This document shows positions 6,935 through 15,224 of a stretch of DNA of 21,917 nucleotides, in pieces (the first letter of the stretch is position 1; each line of letters begins with the position of its first letter). Under the pieces are notes generated by a model. That model searched no databases and was not told where the DNA came from. It was given only the letters and a program-made list of their open reading frames with translations. Source of the DNA: Patulibacter sp052039575 (GTDB lineage: Bacteria > Actinomycetota > Thermoleophilia > Solirubrobacterales > Solirubrobacteraceae); assembly GCA_052039575.1 (NCBI GenBank), contig JBQGEK010000161.1, positions 1 to 21,917 of the forward strand, given 5' to 3'. The translations under genes were made by a program, and so were the position numbers.

Positions 6935-7920
6935 CGGACGTCGAGGACGACCTTGCCCACAGCCGTCCGCTGATCGAGCGTCAACAGGGCCTCCGACGCA
7001 CGGTCGAGCGGGAACCGCGGGCCGATGATCGGCCGCACGAAGCCCTGTTCGATCAGGTCGTCGATCGCGGCCGCGATCGTCGGTGTGATCTCGTCGTCGC
7101 CGTCGAGGTAGCCGCCCCAGCCGGCGCCGATCACCTCGGTGTTGTTCAGCAGCAGGCGATTGACCTTGACCTCCGGGATGCTGCCGCCGGTGAAGCCGAC
7201 GACCACCAGCCGGCCGCCGCGGCGCAGGGAACGCAGGCTGTCGGTGAAGCGGTCGCCGCCGACCGGGTCGATGACCAGGTGGACGCCGCCGTCGGTCAGC
7301 TGCTTGACCTCGTCCTTCCACGCGCCGGTCGAGCGGACGACGTGGTCGGCGCCGGCCTCGCGGGCGACGCGCTCCTTCTCGTCGCTGGAGACCACGGCGA
7401 CGGTGGTCGCCCCGAGCCCCTTGGCGATCTGCAGGGTTGCGGTGCCGACGCCACCCGCCGCCCCGTGGACCAGCACGGTCTCGCCGGCGACCAGGCGCCC
7501 GCGGGTGACGAGCGCGAAGTACGCCGTGTGGTAGTTCAGGACCAGTGCGGCGCCCTGGGCGAAGTCGAGCGCGTCGTGCAGCTTGAAGGTCATCGACGGA
7601 GGCGAGGCAACGACTTCGGCGAACCCGCCGAGCCAGCCGAAGGCCGCGACCCGGTCCCCGGGCACCAGTCCCGAGCCCTCGGGCGCGCTGCGGACCACGC
7701 CGGCGACCTCGCTGCCGGGCACGAACGGCATCGGCGGCTTGAGTTGGTACTCGCCGCGGGTCTGCAGCAGCTCGGGGAAGGAGACGCCGGCGGCGTGGAC
7801 GTCGACCAGGACCGCGGGTCCGTCACCCGCGAGCGGATGCGTCGGCTCAGGATCGTCGATCTCGACGGTACGGAGGGCGGACTCGGGACCGCTGAGGTCG
7901 ACGATCTGGACGGCGCGCAT
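6931..7920 (-). CDS. NADPH:quinone oxidoreductase-like protein (MDR superfamily)
   Basis: A 329-residue soluble oxidoreductase of the medium-chain dehydrogenase/reductase superfamily, zeta-crystallin/QOR branch. The N-terminal GroES-like half contains VHAAGVSFPELLQTRGEY and FVPGSEVAGVV. The nucleotide-binding half has HGAAGGVGTATLQIAK (AAGGVG at residues 154-159) and a later GGRLVVVGFTGG. The catalytic and structural zinc cysteines of alcohol dehydrogenases are absent, as expected for this branch. The likely reaction is NADPH-dependent reduction of quinones or enones; the substrate cannot be told. The start at 7920 is chosen because AAGGAG lies four bases upstream and MRAVQIVDLSGPESALR matches family starts. 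The longer upstream frame is rejected. Confidence 0.88.
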   Translation of the reverse strand: MRAVQIVDLSGPESALRTVEIDDPEPTHPLAGDGPAVLVDVHAAGVSFPELLQTRGEYQLKPPMPFVPGSEVAGVVRSAPEGSGLVPGDRVAAFGWLGGFAEVVASPPSMTFKLHDALDFAQGAALVLNYHTAYFALVTRGRLVAGETVLVHGAAGGVGTATLQIAKGLGATTVAVVSSDEKERVAREAGADHVVRSTGAWKDEVKQLTDGGVHLVIDPVGGDRFTDSLRSLRRGGRLVVVGFTGGSIPEVKVNRLLLNNTEVIGAGWGGYLDGDDEITPTIAAAIDDLIEQGFVRPIIGPRFPLDRASEALLTLDQRTAVGKVVLDVR

Positions 7921-7963
7921 GGAGCTCCTTGGGGGTGGCCGGCGAACCGGCGGGTCGCGTCCC

Positions 7964-7993
7964 ACCCTAACGGCTGGAACCGTGCGGTACCAA
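7964..7993 (-). promoter_or_regulatory. Candidate oxidoreductase promoter with overlapping operator-like palindrome
   Basis: On the minus strand, TTGGTA (7993-7988) and TAGGGT (7969-7964) are separated by 18 bases, giving a start near 7957 and a leader of about 37 bases. Overlapping the -35 and spacer is TGGAACCG-TG-CGGTACCA (7975-7992), an interrupted palindrome with seven of eight arm positions matching. This is a plausible operator for a dimeric repressor. Pattern-based. Confidence 0.4.
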
Positions 7994-8032
7994 CGGCTCC
8001 GGCGAGCGCGCACAGCGTCGGGATTTCCCCCG

Positions 8033-8089
8033 TAGGATTCGCGGGAAGGCCCGGTGGCCGCCCGCCCGGGCGCCGTTCAGGATCACCGT
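8033..8089 (+). promoter_or_regulatory. Candidate promoter and ribosome site of the two-component operon
   Basis: TAGGAT at 8033-8038 fits the TANNNT -10 pattern. AGGA at 8079-8082 lies seven bases before ATG 8090 and supports that start over the GTG at 8054. No clear -35 was seen. Confidence 0.35.
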
Positions 8090-9409
8090 ATGAGCACCGC
8101 ACCCACGCTTCCGATGACCCCGGTGGGGCCCGACGGCCCGAGCGTCCGGCCGGTGTCGCGGTTCGACCCGCTCACGCTGCTTCGGCAGGCGGTCAGCGAC
8201 GCGACGTTCCTGATCCTGGGGCTGGTGACCGGCACCGCGTTCTTCTCGATCGCGGTGACGCTCGGCTCGCTGTCGATCGGCCTGTTCGTCCTGATCATCG
8301 GGGTTCCGGTCGCGATGGCCAGCAGCGAGATCCTGCGTTGGTGCGCTGAGCTCGAGCGGAGACGCGCGCGGCTCGTGGATGCACGTCCGATCCGGGGGAC
8401 CTACCGGCCGAACGGTCCGAACTTCATGGCGACGGTGCGGACGTTCGCCGTCGACGGACGCCGTTGGCGCGACCTCGGGTACCACGTGATCCAGTTCCCG
8501 GTCTCCGTTGCCGGCTTCTGCGTCGCGGTGACCACCTGGGCGGCGGCGCTCGCCATGGCCTTCTATCCCGTCTACTCCTGGGCGCTGCCGAGTGATCGGG
8601 GGGACGACGTCTCGGCCTGGCTCGAGCGTCAGCTCGGGACGGTGCCCGCGACGGTGCTCATCATGCTGGTCGGCGTGGCGCTGATTCCGGTGGCCTACGT
8701 CGTCTGCCGCGCGATGACGCGGGTCGCGGTCGAGCTGACCCGGCTGCTGCTCGGCGACGACCAGGAGCAGCTGAAGGCGCGCGTGTCGCACCTGGAGCAG
8801 ACCCGGAGCGGCGCGGGCGACGCGTCGACCGCCGAGCTGCGGCGGATCGAACGCGACCTGCACGACGGGGCGCAGGCGCGGATGGTCGCGGTCGCGATGG
8901 ACCTCGGAATGGCCGAGGAGCGGATGGAGAGCGATCCGGACGGCGCCCGCGAGCTGGTCCAGGGGGCCCGGGCCGAAGCCCGCCGTGCCCTGACCGAGAT
9001 GCGCGACCTGGTCCGCGGGATCGCACCGTCGGTGCTTGCTGACCGCGGACTCGAAGCGGCCCTGACGTCGCTGACCGCCCGGGCGCCGGTCGACGTCACG
9101 CTCACCGTCGAGCTGCCGCGGCGGCCGCCGGCCTCGGCCGAGACCGCCGCCTACTTCGTGGTCGCCGAGGCGCTCGCCAATCTCGGCAAGCACGCCGCGG
9201 CCACGCGTTGCGCGATCGCCGTCGACGTGATCGACCGCGATCTGCGGGTCCGGATCGAGGACGACGGCGTCGGCGACGCGCGGATCGGCGACGACGGCGG
9301 GCTGCGCGGCCTGCGCGACCGCGTTGCGGCGCTCGACGGCCGGCTCGAGCTGACGAGCCCGTCCGGCGGACCGACGATCCTCGAGGCGAGGATCCCGTGC
9401 GCGTCCTGA
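8090..9409 (+). CDS. Sensor histidine kinase, NarL/DesK class
   Basis: A 439-residue membrane sensor kinase. The N-terminal part (about residues 25-210) has four hydrophobic segments (about 38-56, 60-78, 134-160 and 186-208). It resembles the actinobacterial 'putative sensor' domain found in front of HisKA_3 kinases. The dimerisation/phosphoacceptor helix RRIERDLHDGAQARM places the phosphorylated histidine at residue 258. The ATPase part shows an N-box (VVAEALANLGKHA), DDGVGD at 391-396 and GGLRGLRDRVAALDGRLEL. ATG 8090 is chosen over GTG 8054 because of AGGA seven bases upstream. Its end overlaps the response regulator by 13 bases, so the two form one operon. The signal sensed is unknown. 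Confidence 0.93.
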   Translation: MSTAPTLPMTPVGPDGPSVRPVSRFDPLTLLRQAVSDATFLILGLVTGTAFFSIAVTLGSLSIGLFVLIIGVPVAMASSEILRWCAELERRRARLVDARPIRGTYRPNGPNFMATVRTFAVDGRRWRDLGYHVIQFPVSVAGFCVAVTTWAAALAMAFYPVYSWALPSDRGDDVSAWLERQLGTVPATVLIMLVGVALIPVAYVVCRAMTRVAVELTRLLLGDDQEQLKARVSHLEQTRSGAGDASTAELRRIERDLHDGAQARMVAVAMDLGMAEERMESDPDGARELVQGARAEARRALTEMRDLVRGIAPSVLADRGLEAALTSLTARAPVDVTLTVELPRRPPASAETAAYFVVAEALANLGKHAAATRCAIAVDVIDRDLRVRIEDDGVGDARIGDDGGLRGLRDRVAALDGRLELTSPSGGPTILEARIPCAS

Positions 9410-10071
9410 TCGCCGAGGACCACGCGTTGCTGCGCGACGGCCTGACCCGCCTGATGCGCGACCACGGGCACGAGGTGGTCGCCGCGGTCGAGACGCCGGA
9501 CGACATCGTCCGACGCGGCCGCGCGTTGCGACCAGACCTGGCGCTGCTCGACGTGCGTCTGCCGCCGACGTTCACCGACGAGGGCGTGCGGGCCGCGCTC
9601 GATCTGCGGGCCGCGATCCCCGGGCAGGCGGTCCTCGTGCTGTCCCAGTACGTCGAGCGGACCTACGCAGGCGAGCTGCTGGCGGATGGCGGTGGCGGCA
9701 TCGGCTACCTGCTCAAGGACCAGGTGGCCGAGCCGTCCGAGTTCGTCCGGGCCTGCGAGCGCGTCGCCGACGGCGGGACCGCCCTCGACCCCGAGGTCGT
9801 CAGCCAGCTGCTGGCCCAGAACAGCCGTCGCGGGTCCGGACTGCTCGACGACCTCACGCCCCGCGAGCGCGAGGTCCTGGCCCTGATGACCGAGGGCCGC
9901 TCGAACCGCGGGATCGGCGCGGAGATGGTGATCAGTCCCGGCGCCGTCGAGAAGCACATCACGAGCATCCTCGGCAAGCTCGACCTGCCGGCCGGCCCGG
10001 AGGACCACCGGCGGGTGCTCGCGGTGCTCAAGGTGCTCCGCGAGGGAGCGGACGACGCCGCGACGCGGTGA
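9397..10071 (+). CDS. LuxR/NarL family response regulator
   Basis: A 224-residue partner of the preceding kinase. The receiver domain shows the acidic pair Glu7/Asp8, phosphoacceptor Asp52 in LLDVRLPP, Ser83 and Lys107 in YLLKDQV. The C-terminal LuxR-type helix-turn-helix starts at LTPREREVLALMTEG (about residue 153) and includes the recognition region SPGAVEKHITSILGKLDL. The GTG start at 9397 overlaps the kinase stop by 13 bases, giving MRVLIAEDHALLRDGL, the standard family N-terminus. The likely role is DNA binding and transcription control after phosphorylation. Targets are unknown; the adjacent binding-protein gene is an obvious candidate. Confidence 0.95.
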   Translation: MRVLIAEDHALLRDGLTRLMRDHGHEVVAAVETPDDIVRRGRALRPDLALLDVRLPPTFTDEGVRAALDLRAAIPGQAVLVLSQYVERTYAGELLADGGGGIGYLLKDQVAEPSEFVRACERVADGGTALDPEVVSQLLAQNSRRGSGLLDDLTPREREVLALMTEGRSNRGIGAEMVISPGAVEKHITSILGKLDLPAGPEDHRRVLAVLKVLREGADDAATR

Positions 10072-10156
10072 CGGGACGGATCGGCCTGCGATCGTCAGCC
10101 TGGCTCGGGGTGGACTGCCCGACGTACGTCCCGCCGACCCGGCATCCTGCACAGGA

Positions 10157-11137
10157 GTGTCGCGCTCCGTCCGTCGCCCGTCCCTCCGCGTCGCTGTCGC
10201 GCTGCTGGTCGCGGCGCTCGTGCTGCTTGGCGGGATCGCGGTCTGGCCCGGTGCGACCCCGGCGACGACGGCCACCGCGGCCGATGGCACGACGACGGCC
10301 AAGCGTCTGACCGAAGGCTGCCGGGAGTCCGCGGTGCGGTTCGGCATCGTGCTCGCCGACGACGACACCGGCGGCCGGCGGGCCGCGGACGCGATCGCCG
10401 AGGAGATCGGGCGCCAGATCGGCTGCCGCGCGATCGTCGTGACCCGCGCGTCCCAGCCGGAGATGCTCGCCGCGCTGGCGTTGCACCAGGTCGACTTCGC
10501 GCAGGTCGACCCGGCGACCCTGGTCGTCGGCGAGCGGGTCGTCGCGCTGACCGTGATGGGCGCCTACAGCGCCGAGGCGGACACCGCCGCTCGCGTCGGC
10601 GACCCGCCGCGGCTGTGGGCCCGCCGCGACGGGCCGGTCGGGACGCTGGAGGACGCTTCGGGGCGGGGGATCACGCTCGGTCCGGAGCTGACCGTCGCCG
10701 GTGACCTGGCTCCGCGGGCGGCCCTGCTCGCCGCCGGCGTCCCGACGGCCCCGGCGATCGACCGCGTCACGGCGACGACGACCGCGATCGACCGTGCGGA
10801 CGACGATGTCGAAGCGCTCGACCAGCTGCGCGACGGCGAAACCGACCTGGCCCTGACGCGCGGACCGGTCTCGGGCGCGCAAGCCCGTGGCCTGCGCGCG
10901 GTCTGGACGGGGGAGACGCCGTTGGCGGACGTGCTGGCGATCCGCCCGGGCCTTCCCAACGACGTGCGGCGGCTACTGCTCTCGGCGGTCCGGGACGTGC
11001 CCGGGGCGCTGCTGGCGCCGCTCGCGGAGCGGCAGGGGATCGACAACGCGTTGCCGTTGCTGCCGGTTCCGACCGAGCTCTACGACGCGACGACTGACGA
11101 ACTCGACGCGCTGACGTCCGCCGGACTGATCCCGTAG
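10157..11137 (+). CDS. PhnD-like substrate-binding protein (phosphate/phosphite/phosphonate type), orphan
   Basis: A 326-residue exported protein. Residues 10-30 are a hydrophobic segment after a basic stretch (RRPSLRVAVALLVAALVLLG), a signal peptide or anchor; no lipobox cysteine is seen. The mature part begins with FGIVLADDDTGGRRAADAIA and continues with SQPEMLAALALHQVDFAQVDPATLV. These resemble the first lobe of PhnD-like periplasmic binding proteins, in which a short-chain oxyanion is bound. Binding-site residues cannot be assigned confidently. No permease or ATPase follows, so it is separated from any transporter and may serve the upstream two-component system as an accessory ligand sensor. 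The GTG start at 10157 is uncertain because AGGA directly abuts it. It is 85 bases after the regulator gene. Confidence 0.65.
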   Translation: MSRSVRRPSLRVAVALLVAALVLLGGIAVWPGATPATTATAADGTTTAKRLTEGCRESAVRFGIVLADDDTGGRRAADAIAEEIGRQIGCRAIVVTRASQPEMLAALALHQVDFAQVDPATLVVGERVVALTVMGAYSAEADTAARVGDPPRLWARRDGPVGTLEDASGRGITLGPELTVAGDLAPRAALLAAGVPTAPAIDRVTATTTAIDRADDDVEALDQLRDGETDLALTRGPVSGAQARGLRAVWTGETPLADVLAIRPGLPNDVRRLLLSAVRDVPGALLAPLAERQGIDNALPLLPVPTELYDATTDELDALTSAGLIP

Positions 11138-11152
11138 GGGGCCAGTCCGGCG
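11119..11152. terminator. Bidirectional hairpin between convergent genes
   Basis: CGCCGGACTG (11119-11128) and CAGTCCGGCG (11143-11152) are perfect ten-base inverted arms. The 14-base loop contains the TAG stop of the binding-protein gene and an inner CCC/GGG pair. It sits between convergent genes, is symmetric, and can act on both strands. There is no T-tract, as is common for high-GC actinobacteria. Confidence 0.65.
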
Positions 11153-11163
11153 AGCGACGTTGC

Positions 11164-12075
11164 TCAGGCGGCGACCGCGCCGACCACCGAGGTCGACCAG
11201 TCGATCACGGCCGTCGGCTTGACGACGTGCTTGCCGAGGCCGAGCTGCTTCGGGTCGAGCCCGAGTGCCAGGCCGACCATCTGCGGCAGGTGCAGCACCG
11301 GCATCTGCAGGTTGGTCTTGATCGTCCGGTCGATCACCGGCTGCTGCATGTCCAGGTTGAGGTGGCAGAGCGGGCACGGCGTGACCAGGCAGTCCGCCTG
11401 GGCGCTCTTGGCGTCCGACAGGTGCTGACCCGCCATCCGCATCGACGTCTCCTTCTGCATCAGCGAGATCGGGAACCCGCAGCACTTCTGCGACCCGGCG
11501 TACTCGACGACGGTGCCGCCGAGCGTGTCGATCACGCGCTCCAGGTAGCGGTCGCGCGGGTTCTCGTCGCTGATCCCCAGCCGCTCGACCGGCCGTACGA
11601 TGTAGCAGCCGTAGAACGGCCCGACGCGCAGGTTGGTCAGCGGACGCTTGACCCGCTTGGCCAGCTCGTCCAGGCCGATCTCCTCGACCAGCATCCAGAG
11701 GAAGTTCTTGTTCGTCAGGCCCCGCTCGTAGCTCAGGCCCTCGGGGGCCAGGTGCTCGTTGACGGCGCCACGGTAGTCGGCGCTGGCGTCGAGCCGCTCC
11801 TGGCACTCGCCCTGCGCCCCCTGGCAGGTCGAGCAGATGTTCATCATCATCTCCGCGCCGTTCGCGATCTCCTGCTGCGCGAGCGCGAAGGTGCGGGCGT
11901 TGAGCGTGTCGGCGAGCTCCTGGTTGTGCTCGGCGATCACGCCGGCACCGCAGCAGTTGCCACGGTCGAGCTCGACCAGCTCGAGATCGAGCAGCGGCGC
12001 GACCGCCGCCATCGAGCCGTGCAGCTCAGGGGTGAAGCCGCGGCTGACGCAGCCGGGCCAGTAGGCGACCTTCAT
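11164..12075 (-). CDS. sdhE: HdrB-like/SdhE-type subunit of a non-classical succinate dehydrogenase/fumarate reductase
   Basis: A 303-residue protein with two complete CCG domains: Cys9-x31-Cys41Cys42-x38-Cys81-x2-Cys84 and Cys157-x40-Cys198Cys199-x34-Cys234-x2-Cys237. These bind the unusual iron-sulfur clusters of heterodisulfide reductase subunit B. In complex II of Sulfolobales, cyanobacteria and Campylobacterota (SdhE/MfrE), and in thiol:fumarate reductase of methanogens, such a subunit replaces the haem-containing membrane anchor. It is encoded right after sdhB with one base between, preceded by AGGAGGAG, and is the last gene of an sdhA-sdhB-sdhE operon. There are no transmembrane helices; amphipathic membrane contact is likely. 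Electron donor or acceptor (menaquinone or a thiol) is not decided by the sequence. Confidence 0.88.
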   Translation of the reverse strand: MKVAYWPGCVSRGFTPELHGSMAAVAPLLDLELVELDRGNCCGAGVIAEHNQELADTLNARTFALAQQEIANGAEMMMNICSTCQGAQGECQERLDASADYRGAVNEHLAPEGLSYERGLTNKNFLWMLVEEIGLDELAKRVKRPLTNLRVGPFYGCYIVRPVERLGISDENPRDRYLERVIDTLGGTVVEYAGSQKCCGFPISLMQKETSMRMAGQHLSDAKSAQADCLVTPCPLCHLNLDMQQPVIDRTIKTNLQMPVLHLPQMVGLALGLDPKQLGLGKHVVKPTAVIDWSTSVVGAVAA

Positions 12076-12076
12076 C

Positions 12077-13306
12077 TCAGTTCTCCTCCTGCTGGCTCTG
12101 CGCCTGCTCGCGTTGCCCGGTCGGTGCGGTCGGCTGTCCGGCGCTGCCGGCGGACGGGGCCGAGTCGGGGACGTTCGTCGACTGGACGCTGCCGTCGGTC
12201 CGGATGTCGGAGTCTTCGTCGGGCTGGGTGATGTAGAGGTTCAGCTCGAGCCGCTCGTCGCGGGCTCCGACCTCGTCGTAGATCCGCCGGATCTGGTCCT
12301 GGTTGGGGTTCTTGTGGTGGAACAGCGCGGTCTTCGGCGTGACCTTGCGGCGCAGCAGCGCCTTGGTGATCACCGGCAGCGAGGAGAGCATCTCCTTCGC
12401 GGCGGCCGGCGCGAGCTTGCCGCCGTACGAGTCGGGGATCATGTTCGTCTCGTTCAGCGTGCCGTACTTGTGGACGCTGTTGACGATGGCCATCTCGTGC
12501 CGCTCGCCGTTGTTGCGGTCGACGATGTGGTGGTCCTGCGACGCGATCCGGCGCAGCCGCATGATCTGGCTCATCGGCGCGACGCCCTTCGGGCAGGCGT
12601 CGATGCACTTGAAGCAGTGGGTGCAGGCGTAGAGCCCGTGCGGATCCTCGGCGAGGTCCTCGAGCCGCTGCTTCTGACGGACGTCGCGCGGATCGCCGAC
12701 GAACCGGTAGGCCTTGGCCAACGCGGCCGGTCCGATGAACAGCGGGTCGATCTCCATCGACAGGCAGTCCGACACGCACGCCCCGCACTGGATGCAGGCC
12801 ATCGACTGGGTGACGTCGACCATCGCCTCACGCGGGACGATGTGCTCGCGCTCCGGCAGCGGGTCCTGGGCCAGCAGCCAGGGGGTGACCCGGGCCTGCT
12901 TCTTCCAGTGGACCGCGTCCATGTCGACGATCAGGTCCTTGATCACCGGCATGTTGCCCATCGGCTCGATCGTGATGACCTTCGAGCCGTCGGTGTTGCG
13001 CTTGACCGCGTCGGCCAGGTGGGTATGGCAGGCCAGACCGGGCTGGCCGTTGATCCGGGTGCCGCACGACCCGCAGATCGCGGCCCGGCACGAGCAGCGG
13101 ATGCCGATCGAGCCGTCCGTGTCGGCCTTCGCCTGGAGGATGCCGTCGAGCACCGAGCGGTGCGGCTCCAGGTGGATCTGGAACTCCTCGTAGTACGGCG
13201 CCTCGCCGGACTCCGGGTCGTAGCGGCGCAGCCGGAGGGTGAACTCCTCGATGCCCTCGGCGGCCTTCTGGGGCTGCTCGTTGGTGGGGGATTCGATCGT
13301 CGACAT
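12077..13306 (-). CDS. sdhB: Succinate dehydrogenase/fumarate reductase iron-sulfur subunit, SdhE-associated type
   Basis: Carries electrons between the flavoprotein and the CCG subunit. At 409 residues it is far longer than classical SdhB (about 230-260). The [2Fe-2S] site is Cys73-x4-Cys78-x2-Cys81-x11-Cys93. The second cluster site is Cys171-x2-Cys174-x2-Cys177-x3-Cys181. The third is Cys228-x2-Cys231-x2-Cys234-x3-Cys238-Pro, with four cysteines, so a [4Fe-4S] rather than the classical [3Fe-4S] cluster is predicted. Residues about 240-360 form an extra domain and the last 45 are Ser/Pro/Gln-rich and probably disordered. ATG 13306 is used: it lies two bases after the sdhA stop and gives MSTIESPTNEQ. 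A longer start would overlap sdhA by 28 bases. Confidence 0.92.
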   Translation of the reverse strand: MSTIESPTNEQPQKAAEGIEEFTLRLRRYDPESGEAPYYEEFQIHLEPHRSVLDGILQAKADTDGSIGIRCSCRAAICGSCGTRINGQPGLACHTHLADAVKRNTDGSKVITIEPMGNMPVIKDLIVDMDAVHWKKQARVTPWLLAQDPLPEREHIVPREAMVDVTQSMACIQCGACVSDCLSMEIDPLFIGPAALAKAYRFVGDPRDVRQKQRLEDLAEDPHGLYACTHCFKCIDACPKGVAPMSQIMRLRRIASQDHHIVDRNNGERHEMAIVNSVHKYGTLNETNMIPDSYGGKLAPAAAKEMLSSLPVITKALLRRKVTPKTALFHHKNPNQDQIRRIYDEVGARDERLELNLYITQPDEDSDIRTDGSVQSTNVPDSAPSAGSAGQPTAPTGQREQAQSQQEEN

Positions 13307-13308
13307 GG

Positions 13309-15012
13309 CTAGTACGTCCGCTCCATCGGCTCCCACTGGGTGAACGTGATCGGCGCCTGCCCGAGCTTGGCCGGCGCGTCGGCTCCTTCACCGTCCTGGG
13401 AGACGGTCAGGTGGAAGAGCCAGTCCTCGTCGTTGCGGTCCGGGTAGTCGGTCCGCGAGTGCGCTCCGCGCGACTCCTTGCGCTCGAGCGCCGAGACGGC
13501 GATCGCCTCGGAGCAGTCGAGCATGAAGTCGAGTTCCAGTGCCCCCAGCACGTCCTGGTTGAAGACCGTGCCGGTGTCGTCGATGTAGGCCGTCTTCGCC
13601 TCCTCCTGGAGGCGCTTGACGACGTCGAGGCCCTGCGCCATGCCCGCTTCGTCGCGGAAGACCGCGCAGTACTGGTTCATCGACACGCCGAGCTCCTCCT
13701 TGATCTCGGAGACCCGGCGACCGGTCTTCGGCCGGTCGATGATCGCCTTGATCTTGCGGCTGTCGTCCTGCAGCTGGGCGTCGGAGACGACCGGCATCGA
13801 CATCGACTTGGCGACCTCGGCCGCGTGCTCGCCCGAGCGCCGGCCGAAGATCAGCGTGTCGAGCAGCGAGTTGGCGCCGAGGCGGTTACCGCCGTGGACC
13901 GACACGCAGGCGACCTCGCCCGCGGCGTACAGCCCGGGAACGTCGGTCTCGCCGTTGATGTCGGTCTTGACGCCGCCCATCGTGTAGTGCTGACCCGGCC
14001 GCACCGGGATCGGCTCCTTGGTGATGTCGATCCCGGCGAAGTCGCGGCCCAGGTTGACGATCTCGCGGAGCGCTTCGAGCACGCGGTTCTTCGGCACCAC
14101 CGTCACGTCCAGCAGCACCGAGTCCTTGAGCGGCCCGGTCCCGCGGCCCTCGTTGATCTCCTTCTGCTCGGCGCGGGAGACGACGTCACGCGACGCCAGC
14201 TCCATCTTGTTCGGCGCGTCCTTCTCCATGAAGCGCTCGCCGGCGGCGTTCAGCAGGTGGGCGCCTTCGCCGCGTGCGCCCTCGGTGATCAGGAACCCGT
14301 TCGCCGTCATCGTCGTCGGGTGGTACTGGATCATCTCCATGTCCATCAGACGTGCGCCGGCGCGGTAGGCGAGCGACATTCCGTCGCCGGTGCAGATCAG
14401 GCCGTTCGTCGTCGGCTTGAACGCCTGGCCGACGCCGCCGGTGGCGAGGATCGTCGTCTTCGCCGTGAAGGTCTGCATCTCGCCGGTGCGGATGTTCCGC
14501 GCGACGCAGCCGACGCAGCGACCCGAGTCGTCGCGGACCAGCGAGGTGTTGAACCACTCCTCGTAGCGGTCGACCGTGTCGCTGTGCTTCATCAGCTGCT
14601 CGTAGAGCACGTGCAGGATCGCCTGGCCGGTGATGTCCGCGACGTAGGCGGTGCGCTTCATCGACGCGCCGCCGAAGGCCCGCAGGTCGAGGTGCCCCGT
14701 CTCGTTGCGATGGAAGGTCACCCCGATGTGCTCGAGGTGGAGGATCTCGTTCGGAGCCTCCGAGCACATGATCTCGATCGCGTCCTGGTCCCCCAGGTAG
14801 TCGGAGCCCTTGACCGTGTCGAAGGCGTGCGATCGCCAGTCGTCGGCCGGGTTCATCGCCGCGTTGATGCCGCCGGCGGCGGCCACGGAGTGCGATCGGA
14901 CCGGGTGAACCTTGCTCAGGATCGCCACGGTGGCGCCGGCGTTGGCCGCGGCGAGCGCTGCGCGCTGACCGGCCAGACCAGCCCCGATGATGAGGACGTC
15001 ATGTGCGGGCAT
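13309..15012 (-). CDS. sdhA: Succinate dehydrogenase/fumarate reductase flavoprotein subunit, SdhE-associated operon
   Basis: Interconverts succinate and fumarate on FAD. At 567 residues it has the usual length for SdhA. Visible: FAD-binding IIGAGLAGQRAAL (8-20), RSHSVAAAGGINAA with His41 as the likely covalent flavin site, HPTTM (His231), the catalytic arginine loop TEGARGEGAHLL (Arg247), QHYTMGGV and HGGNRLGANSLLDTLIFGRR. The start at 15012 is fixed by AAGGAGG five bases upstream and MPAHDVLIIGAG; the frame is open much further upstream but without coding character. It is the first gene of the minus-strand sdhA-sdhB-sdhE operon, divergent from a second succinate dehydrogenase. The reaction direction is not decided by the sequence. 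Confidence 0.95.
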   Translation of the reverse strand: MPAHDVLIIGAGLAGQRAALAAANAGATVAILSKVHPVRSHSVAAAGGINAAMNPADDWRSHAFDTVKGSDYLGDQDAIEIMCSEAPNEILHLEHIGVTFHRNETGHLDLRAFGGASMKRTAYVADITGQAILHVLYEQLMKHSDTVDRYEEWFNTSLVRDDSGRCVGCVARNIRTGEMQTFTAKTTILATGGVGQAFKPTTNGLICTGDGMSLAYRAGARLMDMEMIQYHPTTMTANGFLITEGARGEGAHLLNAAGERFMEKDAPNKMELASRDVVSRAEQKEINEGRGTGPLKDSVLLDVTVVPKNRVLEALREIVNLGRDFAGIDITKEPIPVRPGQHYTMGGVKTDINGETDVPGLYAAGEVACVSVHGGNRLGANSLLDTLIFGRRSGEHAAEVAKSMSMPVVSDAQLQDDSRKIKAIIDRPKTGRRVSEIKEELGVSMNQYCAVFRDEAGMAQGLDVVKRLQEEAKTAYIDDTGTVFNQDVLGALELDFMLDCSEAIAVSALERKESRGAHSRTDYPDRNDEDWLFHLTVSQDGEGADAPAKLGQAPITFTQWEPMERTY

Positions 15013-15224
15013 GGGCCTCCTTGGGCCAAGGTGCTGAGGGAACCACGCGGATCGTATACCCCTCACTTCACGTTCGTGGTGTCCTATTCGCCGACAGATT
15101 TGGTCGGAATATCGGAGAGGCCTTCGCGGTGGGTGTGCGGTCGCCGTTCGCGGCACGGCGGTGTTTCCGGTGTCGACGTCGCGTGACGACGACCGGCGTC
15201 GGTCGGACCGTGGCGGTGAGCCGG

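Noticed and set aside
11227..15186. Long plus-strand frames opposite sdhE, sdhB and sdhA
   Set aside because: Antisense shadows of three well-supported genes, with no motif or ribosome site.
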